A stretch of 13,579 nt of DNA, taken from contig CAIODK010000306.1 of NCBI GenBank assembly GCA_903856995.1, positions 1 to 13,579 of the forward strand, given 5' to 3'. The notes under the pieces are model-generated. The model did no database searches. It was not told where the DNA came from and was given only the letters and a program-made list of their open reading frames with translations. This document shows positions 6,502 through 12,793 of this stretch, piece after piece. Position numbers and translations under genes: made by a program. This DNA comes from an uncultured Burkholderiales bacterium (GTDB lineage Bacteria > Pseudomonadota > Gammaproteobacteria > Burkholderiales > Burkholderiaceae_C). Each line of letters starts with the position of its first letter. Position 1 is the stretch's first letter.

Positions 6502-7461
6502 ATGTACAAACGACACGCACTCACCCTCGCTCTCGGTTTCTTCATGGCAGCAACGTCCGCGGTAGCACAGCCATCGACCGTTCGGTTAGTGGTCCCTTTC
6601 TCGACGGGTGGCCCCACCGACATCGCCGCCCGCGTGATTGCGCCGCTGCTGTCTGAGGCCATGGGAAAGAACGTGATTGTGGATAACCGCGTGGGTGCCA
6701 CAGGAGCCATTGGGGCGGAGTATGTCGCGCGCGCCCCCGCAGACGGCAACACCATTTTGTTTGGCACAAGCAGCATCATGGGAGCCAACCCCGCGCTGAT
6801 GCCCAAACTGTCGTATGACCCCGTGCGTGACTTTGCCCCAGTCAGCTTGGTGGCCACCATTGAAAACATTTTGGTTGTCCACCCCTCGGTCCCTGCCAAC
6901 AACGTGCAAGAGTTCATTCGCTACGCCAAAGAAAATCCAGGCAAGTTGTTTTATGGTTCATCCGGCACGGGAAGCACTTACCACTTGGGTTCTGAAATGT
7001 TTGCCAGCATGACCAAAACACAGCTGGGACATGTGCCCTACAAAGGTCAAGGCCCAGCGGCCCAAGACTTGCTGGCCGGTCATATTCAGTTGATGTTTGA
7101 TGCCTTCAACTCGGCGGTACCCAACATCAAGTCGGGCCGCGTCAAGGCCTTGGGCATTGCCAGCGCCAAACGTCACCCTGATTTGCCAGACCTGCCCACC
7201 ATCAGCGAGCAAGGTGTGCCGGGCTATGTCACCACCATTTGGCTCGCCTTCTTTTTGCCCGCCAAAACGCCAACGGCTGTGGTGGATAAATTGAACCAAG
7301 ATTTACGCACCATCATGCAGCGCCCAGATGTGCGCGACAGATTCAACAAGCTCGGCATGCAAGCCGTCAGCTCCTCCACACATGAGCTCGACACGGTGTT
7401 GAAACAAGAGCTGTCGCAGTGGACCCGTGTGGTCCGCGAAGCCAACATCAAACCCGAATAA
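6502..7461 (+). CDS. Bug family tripartite tricarboxylate transporter substrate-binding protein (first)
   Basis: A 319-residue periplasmic binding protein of the Bug/TctC family, which captures carboxylates or other small acids for TctAB-type transporters. The signal peptide ends at AVA near residue 23. The mature protein starts with the ligand-loop motif VRLVVPFSTGGPTDIAARV, then NRVGATGAIGAEYVARAPADG, a GSSGTGSTYHLGSEMF loop and VPYKGQGPAAQDLLAGHIQLMFD, all typical. Length is normal. AAGGA at 6491-6495 supports the ATG at 6502. It sits 20 bases after the CMD-like gene and 12 bases before a second Bug gene. No TctA or TctB membrane genes are in the window, so its transporter must be elsewhere. 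The ligand cannot be deduced reliably. Confidence 0.95.
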   Translation: MYKRHALTLALGFFMAATSAVAQPSTVRLVVPFSTGGPTDIAARVIAPLLSEAMGKNVIVDNRVGATGAIGAEYVARAPADGNTILFGTSSIMGANPALMPKLSYDPVRDFAPVSLVATIENILVVHPSVPANNVQEFIRYAKENPGKLFYGSSGTGSTYHLGSEMFASMTKTQLGHVPYKGQGPAAQDLLAGHIQLMFDAFNSAVPNIKSGRVKALGIASAKRHPDLPDLPTISEQGVPGYVTTIWLAFFLPAKTPTAVVDKLNQDLRTIMQRPDVRDRFNKLGMQAVSSSTHELDTVLKQELSQWTRVVREANIKPE

Positions 7462-7473
7462 CTGGAGCTCCCC

Positions 7474-8442
7474 ATGAAAAAGTTAATTGCTGTCCTTTCA
7501 CTCGTCCTAGGCGTCTCCCCCCTGTTTGCCGCAGACACCGACTACCCAACCAAACCTGTCACGGTCATCGTGGCTTACGCCCCTGGAGGTCAAGGGGATG
7601 TGTTCGCCCGTTTGGTGAGCGAGAAGCTCTCGACCATTTACAAGCAAACCGTGTTGGTCGATAACAAGCCCGGCGTCTCAGGCACCGTGGGGACACGCGT
7701 GGCGGCTAAATCTAAAAACGATGGCTACACCTTGCTGCTGGGGCAGACCGGTGAAATCACCGTCAACCGCTTGCTGATGAAAGACATGGGGTACGACCCC
7801 ATGAAAGAGTTGGTCCCTGTGGTCTTGATTGGCAACGCCCCTTTGATCATGCTAGCCCCAGCAGACGCTCCCTACAACACGGTGAACGAGTTCATTCAAA
7901 TGGCGCGCGCCAAGCCTGGCGATTTCAGCTATGGCTCCGTGGGTGCAGGCACCCCCGGTCATTTGTCGGCCGTGGCCTTGGGCCTAGGCGCCAAACTCAA
8001 CATGGTCCACGTGCCCTACAAAGGCGTTGGCCCCTTGCTGTCTGACTTGATGGCCGGTCGCCTACAGGCTTTCTTCAGCAGCGCCTCTGCGGCAATGCCA
8101 CAAATCAAAGGCGGCAAGCTCAAGGCCTTAGCCGTGACCACACCACAGCGCATGACATCCTTGCCGCAAGTTCCCACCATTGCAGAGTCTGGCCTACCCG
8201 GTTTCAGCTACACCTTGTGGGGCGGTTTGTTTGCACCAGTCGGCACGCCCGCTGCCGTAATTGACAGTTTGAACCGTGAGGTCAATGCCCTGTTGGCACA
8301 ACCCGAGCTCCACGCACGCTTGGAAGCCGACAATGTGGCAGTTCCTAAAAACACACCCGCAGAATTTGCAGAATATGTGAAAGCAGAAGCCGTGAAGTTT
8401 GAAAAACTCATCAAAGACGCCAACGTCAAACTCGAACAGTGA
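7474..8442 (+). CDS. Bug family tripartite tricarboxylate transporter substrate-binding protein (second)
   Basis: A 322-residue Bug/TctC protein with a clear signal peptide (MKKLIAVLSLVLGV to about residue 20, cleaved near LFAAD). The first loop is VTVIVAYAPGGQGDVFARLV, followed by VDNKPGVSGTVGTRVAAKSKNDG, GSVGAGTPGHLSAVALG and HVPYKGVGPLLSDLMAGRLQAFF. It is only moderately similar to the preceding Bug protein. For example, the binding loop has GGQGDVF where the first has GGPTDIA, so the pair probably differ in ligand rather than being a fresh duplication. GGAG at 7464-7467 precedes the ATG by six bases. One base separates its stop from the next start, so it is tightly linked to the dehydrogenase gene. 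No membrane partner is encoded nearby. Confidence 0.95.
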   Translation: MKKLIAVLSLVLGVSPLFAADTDYPTKPVTVIVAYAPGGQGDVFARLVSEKLSTIYKQTVLVDNKPGVSGTVGTRVAAKSKNDGYTLLLGQTGEITVNRLLMKDMGYDPMKELVPVVLIGNAPLIMLAPADAPYNTVNEFIQMARAKPGDFSYGSVGAGTPGHLSAVALGLGAKLNMVHVPYKGVGPLLSDLMAGRLQAFFSSASAAMPQIKGGKLKALAVTTPQRMTSLPQVPTIAESGLPGFSYTLWGGLFAPVGTPAAVIDSLNREVNALLAQPELHARLEADNVAVPKNTPAEFAEYVKAEAVKFEKLIKDANVKLEQ

Positions 8443-8443
8443 T

Positions 8444-9505
8444 ATGAAAATAGTTGTTTTACCCGGTGACGGCATTGGCCCAGAAACCATGGCCGCCACG
8501 GTGGCGGTGATGCAAGCGGCATCGACACGCTTTGGTTTGAATTTGGAATTGATGCATGACATTGCCGGCCATGAGAGCTTAAAAAAGCATGGGGCGACTG
8601 TGACGCCCGAGCTACTTGAAAAAGTCAAACAGGCAGACGGTTTGATGTTGGGCCCCATGTCCACCTATGACTTCAAAGACGAGGCCAAAGGCGAAATCAA
8701 CCCCTCCAAGTTTTTTAGAAAAAGTTTGGATCTGTTCGCCAACATCCGGCCCTCGCGCACCTACACAGGCGTCAAAACCATCACCTCGCCATTTGACTTG
8801 GTAGTGGTGCGTGAGAACACCGAAGGTTTTTATGCCGACCGCAATGTGGAGTCCGGTAACAGCGAAATATTGGTCACCCCTGACGTCGCCATTTCATTGC
8901 GCCGCATCACCCGCGACTGCTGTGAGCGCATTGCACGCAGCGCCTTTCAGCTGGCGATGCAGCGACGCAAGCATCTGACGTTGGTGCACAAACACAACGT
9001 ACTCAAAATCACCGACGGCCTCTTTTTGGACGCATGCCGCCGCGTGGGTGCAGAGTTCCCCGACGTGATCGTCGATGACGTCATCGTGGACGCCATGATG
9101 GCGCACGTGGTACGCGCCCCCGATCGGTTCGACGTCATCGTCACCACCAATATGTTTGGCGACATCTTGTCAGACCTCACCGCAGAGCTCTCGGGCAGTT
9201 TGGGTTTGGGTGGCTCACTCAATGCTGGTTTGCACAACGCCATGGGGCAGGCGGCACACGGTTCAGCGCCAGACATTGCGGGGCAAGACATCGCCAACCC
9301 GTTTTCACTCATTACCTCTGCGGCAATGCTTCTGGGATGGCACGCACAACGCAGCGGCAACGACGCCTATTTGCAAGCGTCACGCGCCATGGAAGACGCC
9401 ATCACGGCATGCATCGCTGCAGGTGAATCCACGCGAGACATTGGTGGAAAGCTCGGCACCAAGGCCACGGGTCAAGCGGTGGTGAAACGTTTAAACCAAG
9501 CCTGA
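8444..9505 (+). CDS. isocitrate/isopropylmalate/tartrate dehydrogenase family protein
   Basis: A 353-residue NAD-dependent beta-decarboxylating dehydrogenase acting on a 2-hydroxyacid of malate type. Visible motifs are GDGIGPE (8-14), FRKSLDLFANIRP with Arg92 and Arg102, RENTEGFY (123-130, Arg123 and Tyr130), HKHN with Lys183, VDAMM with Asp216, NMFGDILSD with Asp240 and Asp244 for the metal, and HGSAPDIAGQDIANP (272-286), whose Asp277 favours NAD over NADP. The substrate-selecting stretch before Arg92 reads NPSKF. That is neither the LLSL of isopropylmalate dehydrogenase nor the SLN type of isocitrate dehydrogenase, so tartrate, D-malate or another substituted malate is possible. ATG at 8444 is used; an upstream in-frame ATG at 8399 would overlap the Bug gene by 44 bases. 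No leucine genes adjoin it, which argues against a LeuB role. Confidence 0.9.
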   Translation: MKIVVLPGDGIGPETMAATVAVMQAASTRFGLNLELMHDIAGHESLKKHGATVTPELLEKVKQADGLMLGPMSTYDFKDEAKGEINPSKFFRKSLDLFANIRPSRTYTGVKTITSPFDLVVVRENTEGFYADRNVESGNSEILVTPDVAISLRRITRDCCERIARSAFQLAMQRRKHLTLVHKHNVLKITDGLFLDACRRVGAEFPDVIVDDVIVDAMMAHVVRAPDRFDVIVTTNMFGDILSDLTAELSGSLGLGGSLNAGLHNAMGQAAHGSAPDIAGQDIANPFSLITSAAMLLGWHAQRSGNDAYLQASRAMEDAITACIAAGESTRDIGGKLGTKATGQAVVKRLNQA

Positions 9506-10347
9506 TGTTGAACGAAGGATGTGACTCGCATGTGCACGTCATCGGGGATGCCGATCGTTACCCCATGGTTTCTGAACGGCACTACACGCCGGGGCTCGCA
9601 CGCGTCTCTGACCTGCAAGCCCACCTCCAACGCCTAGGTCTGACGCAGGCCGTCATCATCCAGCCCAGCGTGTACGGGACCGACAACCAATGCTTGCTCG
9701 ATGCCTTGCTGGCCATGCAAGGTCAAGCCCGAGGTGTGGCCGTGCTCGACCCACACACCATCTCAATGGCAACCCTGCGGTCGTTAGATGCCCAAGGTGT
9801 GCGGGGCATTCGTTTGAATCTGGAAAGCTCGGGTGCGCACGATGCCGCGCTCTTGCAACAGGCGCTGCAAACATGGGCACCACGTTTGGCAGAACTCGGA
9901 TGGCACATCCAAGTCTATGCACCGTTGGCCGTGACCGTCGCATGTGCGCCGGCAATTTCGCAGCTTCCCGTGCCTGTCGTGCTCGATCACTTTGCGCTGT
10001 GGGTAGACGCAAGCTGCACGTCCCCAGCCGCCCAGTGTTTGCTGGCGTTGCTTGCGCAAGGCCACATTTACATCAAGCTGTCGGCCAGCTACCGATCGCC
10101 CATCCCTGATGCGGCCGCCTTGCAGGTGCTGAGTCACCGTTTGTTCGCCACGCGCCCTGACCGGTTGCTGTGGGCGAGTGATTGGCCACATACCCAACGC
10201 GAAGTTGGACATGGCCCGCATCAGGTCAGCCTTTACCGCGAAATTTCCTCTCAACATCTGCACGATGAACGTGCCCGCTGGCTGCCTTCGACTGAAGCAC
10301 AAAAGCAAGTTCTCATCGAGAACCCCAAGCAACTCTACCGTTTTTGA
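9505..10347 (+). CDS. amidohydrolase family protein, pyrone-dicarboxylate lactonase-like
   Basis: A 280-residue TIM-barrel hydrolase of the COG3618 type, which includes 2-pyrone-4,6-dicarboxylate lactonase (LigI), sugar lactonases and galactarolactone isomerase. The first strand carries DSHVHV (Asp7, His9, His11), followed by RYPMV and QPSVYGTDNQCLLDAL (53-68), a stretch shared with LigI-like enzymes. GVRGIRLN, LDHFALW with His162, KLSASYR and LLWASDWPHT with Asp226 complete the expected active-site set. It most likely hydrolyses a lactone of a carboxylic acid in the cytoplasm. The start ATG overlaps the upstream TGA by one base (TGATG) and has no good ribosome site, so translation is coupled to the dehydrogenase. 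It is the last enzyme gene of the run. The family is confident, the exact lactone unknown. Confidence 0.88.
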   Translation: MLNEGCDSHVHVIGDADRYPMVSERHYTPGLARVSDLQAHLQRLGLTQAVIIQPSVYGTDNQCLLDALLAMQGQARGVAVLDPHTISMATLRSLDAQGVRGIRLNLESSGAHDAALLQQALQTWAPRLAELGWHIQVYAPLAVTVACAPAISQLPVPVVLDHFALWVDASCTSPAAQCLLALLAQGHIYIKLSASYRSPIPDAAALQVLSHRLFATRPDRLLWASDWPHTQREVGHGPHQVSLYREISSQHLHDERARWLPSTEAQKQVLIENPKQLYRF

Positions 10348-10355
10348 GGATTGAT

Positions 10356-10391
10356 ATGCATCAAGACAAAACGGTGCCTGTCAGTGTCTAA
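10356..10391 (+). CDS. possible 11-codon mini-ORF upstream of the DUF2892 gene
   Basis: ATG at 10356 opens MHQDKTVPVSV and stops at TAA 10389-10391. A good ribosome site, GAGGA (10346-10350), lies five bases before it, overlapping the amidohydrolase stop. It fills much of the 68 bp gap before the next gene. It may be a leader peptide, a remnant of a deleted gene, or chance; nothing in its codons suggests an attenuation run. Confidence 0.3.
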   Translation: MHQDKTVPVSV

Positions 10392-10415
10392 TGCGACTTC
10401 ACTTAGGAGAAACAC

Positions 10416-10628
10416 ATGACATCAAATGTTGGCGGTATTGACCGCGTATTGCGCATCGTCGCAGGCTTAGTACTCATCACCTTAGCGGCCACCGGCGTCA
10501 TCGGTGCTTGGGGATATGTGGGTGTGGTTGTGTTGGCAACAGGGGTGTTTAGCTTTTGCGGCGCCTACACCTTGCTTGGTTTGAACACCTGCCCCATGAA
10601 GCCAGCAGAAGAAGAGCACGCCAAGTAA
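10416..10628 (+). CDS. DUF2892 (YgaP-like) inner membrane protein
   Basis: A 70-residue protein with the DUF2892 signature: MTSNVGGIDRVLRIVAGLVL at the start, then two membrane segments (about 12-33 and 36-54) and the ending FCGAYTLLGLNTCPMKP with two cysteines. The same domain is the membrane anchor of some rhodanese proteins such as YgaP; stand-alone forms are common and have no proven function. The start is secure: AGGAG at 10405-10409, six bases before the ATG. It follows the amidohydrolase gene by 68 bases and may be read from the same transcript or from its own promoter, and a hairpin terminator follows directly. A link to the upstream catabolic genes is unlikely on function. Confidence 0.9.
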   Translation: MTSNVGGIDRVLRIVAGLVLITLAATGVIGAWGYVGVVVLATGVFSFCGAYTLLGLNTCPMKPAEEEHAK

Positions 10629-10645
10629 CGCACGCTTTTCCGACC

Positions 10646-10678
10646 AGCCTCAGCGCTCTTAGGAGGCTGAGGCTTTTT
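10646..10678 (+). terminator. intrinsic terminator overlapping the end of the MFS gene
   Basis: AGCCTCAGC (10646-10654) pairs with GCTGAGGCT (10666-10674). Inner CTC/GAG pairs lengthen the stem past one bulged base to a TTAG loop, and five T end at 10678. It ends the DUF2892 transcript. The stop and last codons of the converging MFS gene lie within it. Confidence 0.85.
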
Positions 10679-11825
10679 GACGCCCCAACCACAACAAGCC
10701 CGCACCGGTGATGACCACCGGCACCAAGGAACCCCAATTCAGCCATGCCCAACCTTGCGTGGTCACCAAGGCACCCGAGGCGAACGAGGTGAAGGCCATG
10801 GTGGCAAACACGCAAAAGTTAATCGCCGCTTGCGCACGGTTTTTTTCTTGTGACGTGTAGGCCTGCATAGACAGCGTGGTGCTACCTGTGAACAAGAAGT
10901 TCCAACCCACACCCAAGAACAGCAAGGCCACCAAGAACTGGTGCAAGTCCACGCCAGACAGTGCGATGGCGATGCAGCCGAAGTTGAGCAGCACACCGAC
11001 GCCCATGATCGGCAAGACCCCAAATCGCTTGATCAAGTGGCCCGTCACAAAGCCCGGCGCGAACATGCCAATCACATGCCACTGCAGTACCCATGCGGTG
11101 TCTTCAAAGGGAAAGCCGCACACCTGCATGGCCAACGGCGTTGCCGCCATTAGCAGGTTCATCACGCCGTAACCCAAGGCCGCGGCCATGGCAGCCACCA
11201 CGAACACGGGTTGTCGCATGATGACGCTCAAGGGCCGCCCTTGCTCGTCACTCGCTTTGGCTGCAGCGACGGGTGGAAAGTCTATAAAACTCATCACCAC
11301 CATCGACAACACCGCGACAAACGCGAGCGCGACATATGCACCGGCGAACGGTATACCAAATAAACTTTTGGTTTGGATTGCCAAATTAGGGCCAATGATG
11401 GCGCCAATCAAACCGCCCGCCATCACAAGTGACACCGCCTTTTCGCGGTAATCGGGTGCGCACAAATCAGCGGCAGCAAAGCGGTACAACTGGCCGTTGG
11501 CGCTGTAGTAGCCCGCCACCACGGTGGCTGTCACCAATAACCAAAACGATTGCGACAACACCGCCCAAGCCCCCAACCCAGCCGATAGCAGGGCCACCAG
11601 CAAACCCAACTGAAACGATCCCTTGCGTCCGAAGCGTTGCTGTGACTTGGCCACCAAGCCGGTACTAAGCGCACCGCCCACCACATAACCCATCACGGGC
11701 AACGTCGCCATCCATGCCACAGGGGCCAAGCTCAAGCCAACCAAACCGTTGATCGCGATGAAAGTGACGTTGTTGGTCAGGAACAATCCCTGCGCAATCG
11801 AGAGCAGGACAAGATGACGATTCAT
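10659..11825 (-). CDS. MFS family transporter
   Basis: A 388-residue inner-membrane protein with about 12 hydrophobic segments in two halves and a charged mid-loop (around FPPVAAAKASDEQGRPLS), as expected for a major facilitator. A motif-A-like loop between helices 2 and 3 reads AKSQQRFGRKGSFQLG, weaker than the classical GxLaDrxGrR. The start is ATG at 11823-11825 (MNRHLVLLSIAQ), five bases after the prenyltransferase stop. The frame stays open upstream to 12080, but that region belongs to the prenyltransferase gene in another frame. It is probably translated by coupling. It is the last gene of the ccoG-prenyltransferase-MFS operon and ends inside a terminator shared with the converging DUF2892 gene. 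The substrate is unknown; direction of transport cannot be told. Confidence 0.88.
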   Translation of the reverse strand: MNRHLVLLSIAQGLFLTNNVTFIAINGLVGLSLAPVAWMATLPVMGYVVGGALSTGLVAKSQQRFGRKGSFQLGLLVALLSAGLGAWAVLSQSFWLLVTATVVAGYYSANGQLYRFAAADLCAPDYREKAVSLVMAGGLIGAIIGPNLAIQTKSLFGIPFAGAYVALAFVAVLSMVVMSFIDFPPVAAAKASDEQGRPLSVIMRQPVFVVAAMAAALGYGVMNLLMAATPLAMQVCGFPFEDTAWVLQWHVIGMFAPGFVTGHLIKRFGVLPIMGVGVLLNFGCIAIALSGVDLHQFLVALLFLGVGWNFLFTGSTTLSMQAYTSQEKNRAQAAINFCVFATMAFTSFASGALVTTQGWAWLNWGSLVPVVITGAGLLWLGRQKASAS

Positions 11826-11830
11826 GGTGG

Positions 11831-12778
11831 TTAACCTAAAGAGAGATAGAACAAGGCCAACGCCATGGCCACCCCATGCAACACGGCGGCGGCAATGGTC
11901 AGCACAATCGCGGGCGTTAAGCGTGTGGGTTGATGTGCGTATTTGAACAGCAATACAAAGGCCGCAAGCGACAAAGGCATTGAGGCCAAGCCCCACAGCG
12001 CCGGTTCTGGGTGGATGAACAACCACACCCCTGCCACCACCCATGCATAAGCTAGAGCGGCCAACAGCAAATAACCCCATGCTGCCAAGCGAGGCCCGGC
12101 ACGGACGACGAAGGTGCGTTTGCCCACGTGTGCATCGGCCTGTGCATCAGGGAAGCCGTTGATGACCAAGATATTCACCACCAACAAACCAAAGCTCAGT
12201 GCCACCACCCACGGCATGAAAAAGAACTTTCCGCGTTGCACATAGTCGGCCCCAACCACGACCAAAACCCATGTCAGGCCCACCGTCAATTCACCTAAAC
12301 CACGTGTCATCAATGCCAAGGGCGGTGCCGAATAGGCCCAAGCAGATAACAAGCCCGCCAAGCCCAACACGATCAAACCACCACCCGTTTTGAAGGCCAA
12401 CAGCAAGCCGCACGGCACCAAAAAAATGATCAACGCCAGCGCCAACTGACGTGTCTGTTGCGCCGTCACTTGCCCGGTCTGAATCAAGCGAGAACCGCCC
12501 GTGAAAGGAAATAAGCCAACCAGGTTGGCCTCATCTGCGCCATTGAGTGCATCGTGGTAATCGTTGAGCACGTTGGCTGCCGCATGCATCAGCACCGCCA
12601 ACACGAGCGTGGCCAGGGCTTTCCAGACATCAAGCGTAAGCCCAGAGGCCATCGCTACGGACGTGCCCAACACACAAGCCACGACGGTGATCACCAAGAA
12701 GCCGGGTCGCGTCATTTGCACCAGCGTTCGCCACTGCAAAGATCTGGGATGCTCAGGCGATTCGAGTGAGGCGTGCAT
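11831..12778 (-). CDS. UbiA-family prenyltransferase, MenA-like
   Basis: A 315-residue membrane enzyme of the UbiA superfamily, with about eight to nine hydrophobic helices. The first Asp-rich motif is NDYHDALNGAD (72-82) and the second is DAQADAHVGKR (211-221). These bind magnesium and the prenyl diphosphate. The GLFPFTGGSRLIQTGQ stretch and the first motif resemble MenA (dihydroxynaphthoate prenyltransferase) more than ubiquinone UbiA. A MenA function is only inferred, as no other menaquinone genes are in the window. The ATG at 12776-12778 follows GAGG (complement of 12787-12790) by eight bases. The gene begins 15 bases after the ccoG stop, so the two are cotranscribed, and the MFS gene follows after five bases. 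Confidence 0.87.
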   Translation of the reverse strand: MHASLESPEHPRSLQWRTLVQMTRPGFLVITVVACVLGTSVAMASGLTLDVWKALATLVLAVLMHAAANVLNDYHDALNGADEANLVGLFPFTGGSRLIQTGQVTAQQTRQLALALIIFLVPCGLLLAFKTGGGLIVLGLAGLLSAWAYSAPPLALMTRGLGELTVGLTWVLVVVGADYVQRGKFFFMPWVVALSFGLLVVNILVINGFPDAQADAHVGKRTFVVRAGPRLAAWGYLLLAALAYAWVVAGVWLFIHPEPALWGLASMPLSLAAFVLLFKYAHQPTRLTPAIVLTIAAAVLHGVAMALALFYLSLG

Positions 12779-12793
12779 GCGTAGCGCCTCAGT

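Noticed and set aside
8399..8443. Longer start for the isopropylmalate-type dehydrogenase
   Set aside because: The added residues are low-complexity and lie inside the second Bug gene; the family begins with the KIVVLPGDGIGPE strand.
11826..12080. N-terminal extension of the MFS frame
   Set aside because: The stretch lies within the prenyltransferase gene in another frame and does not look like a transporter; ATG at 11825 starts a typical first helix.
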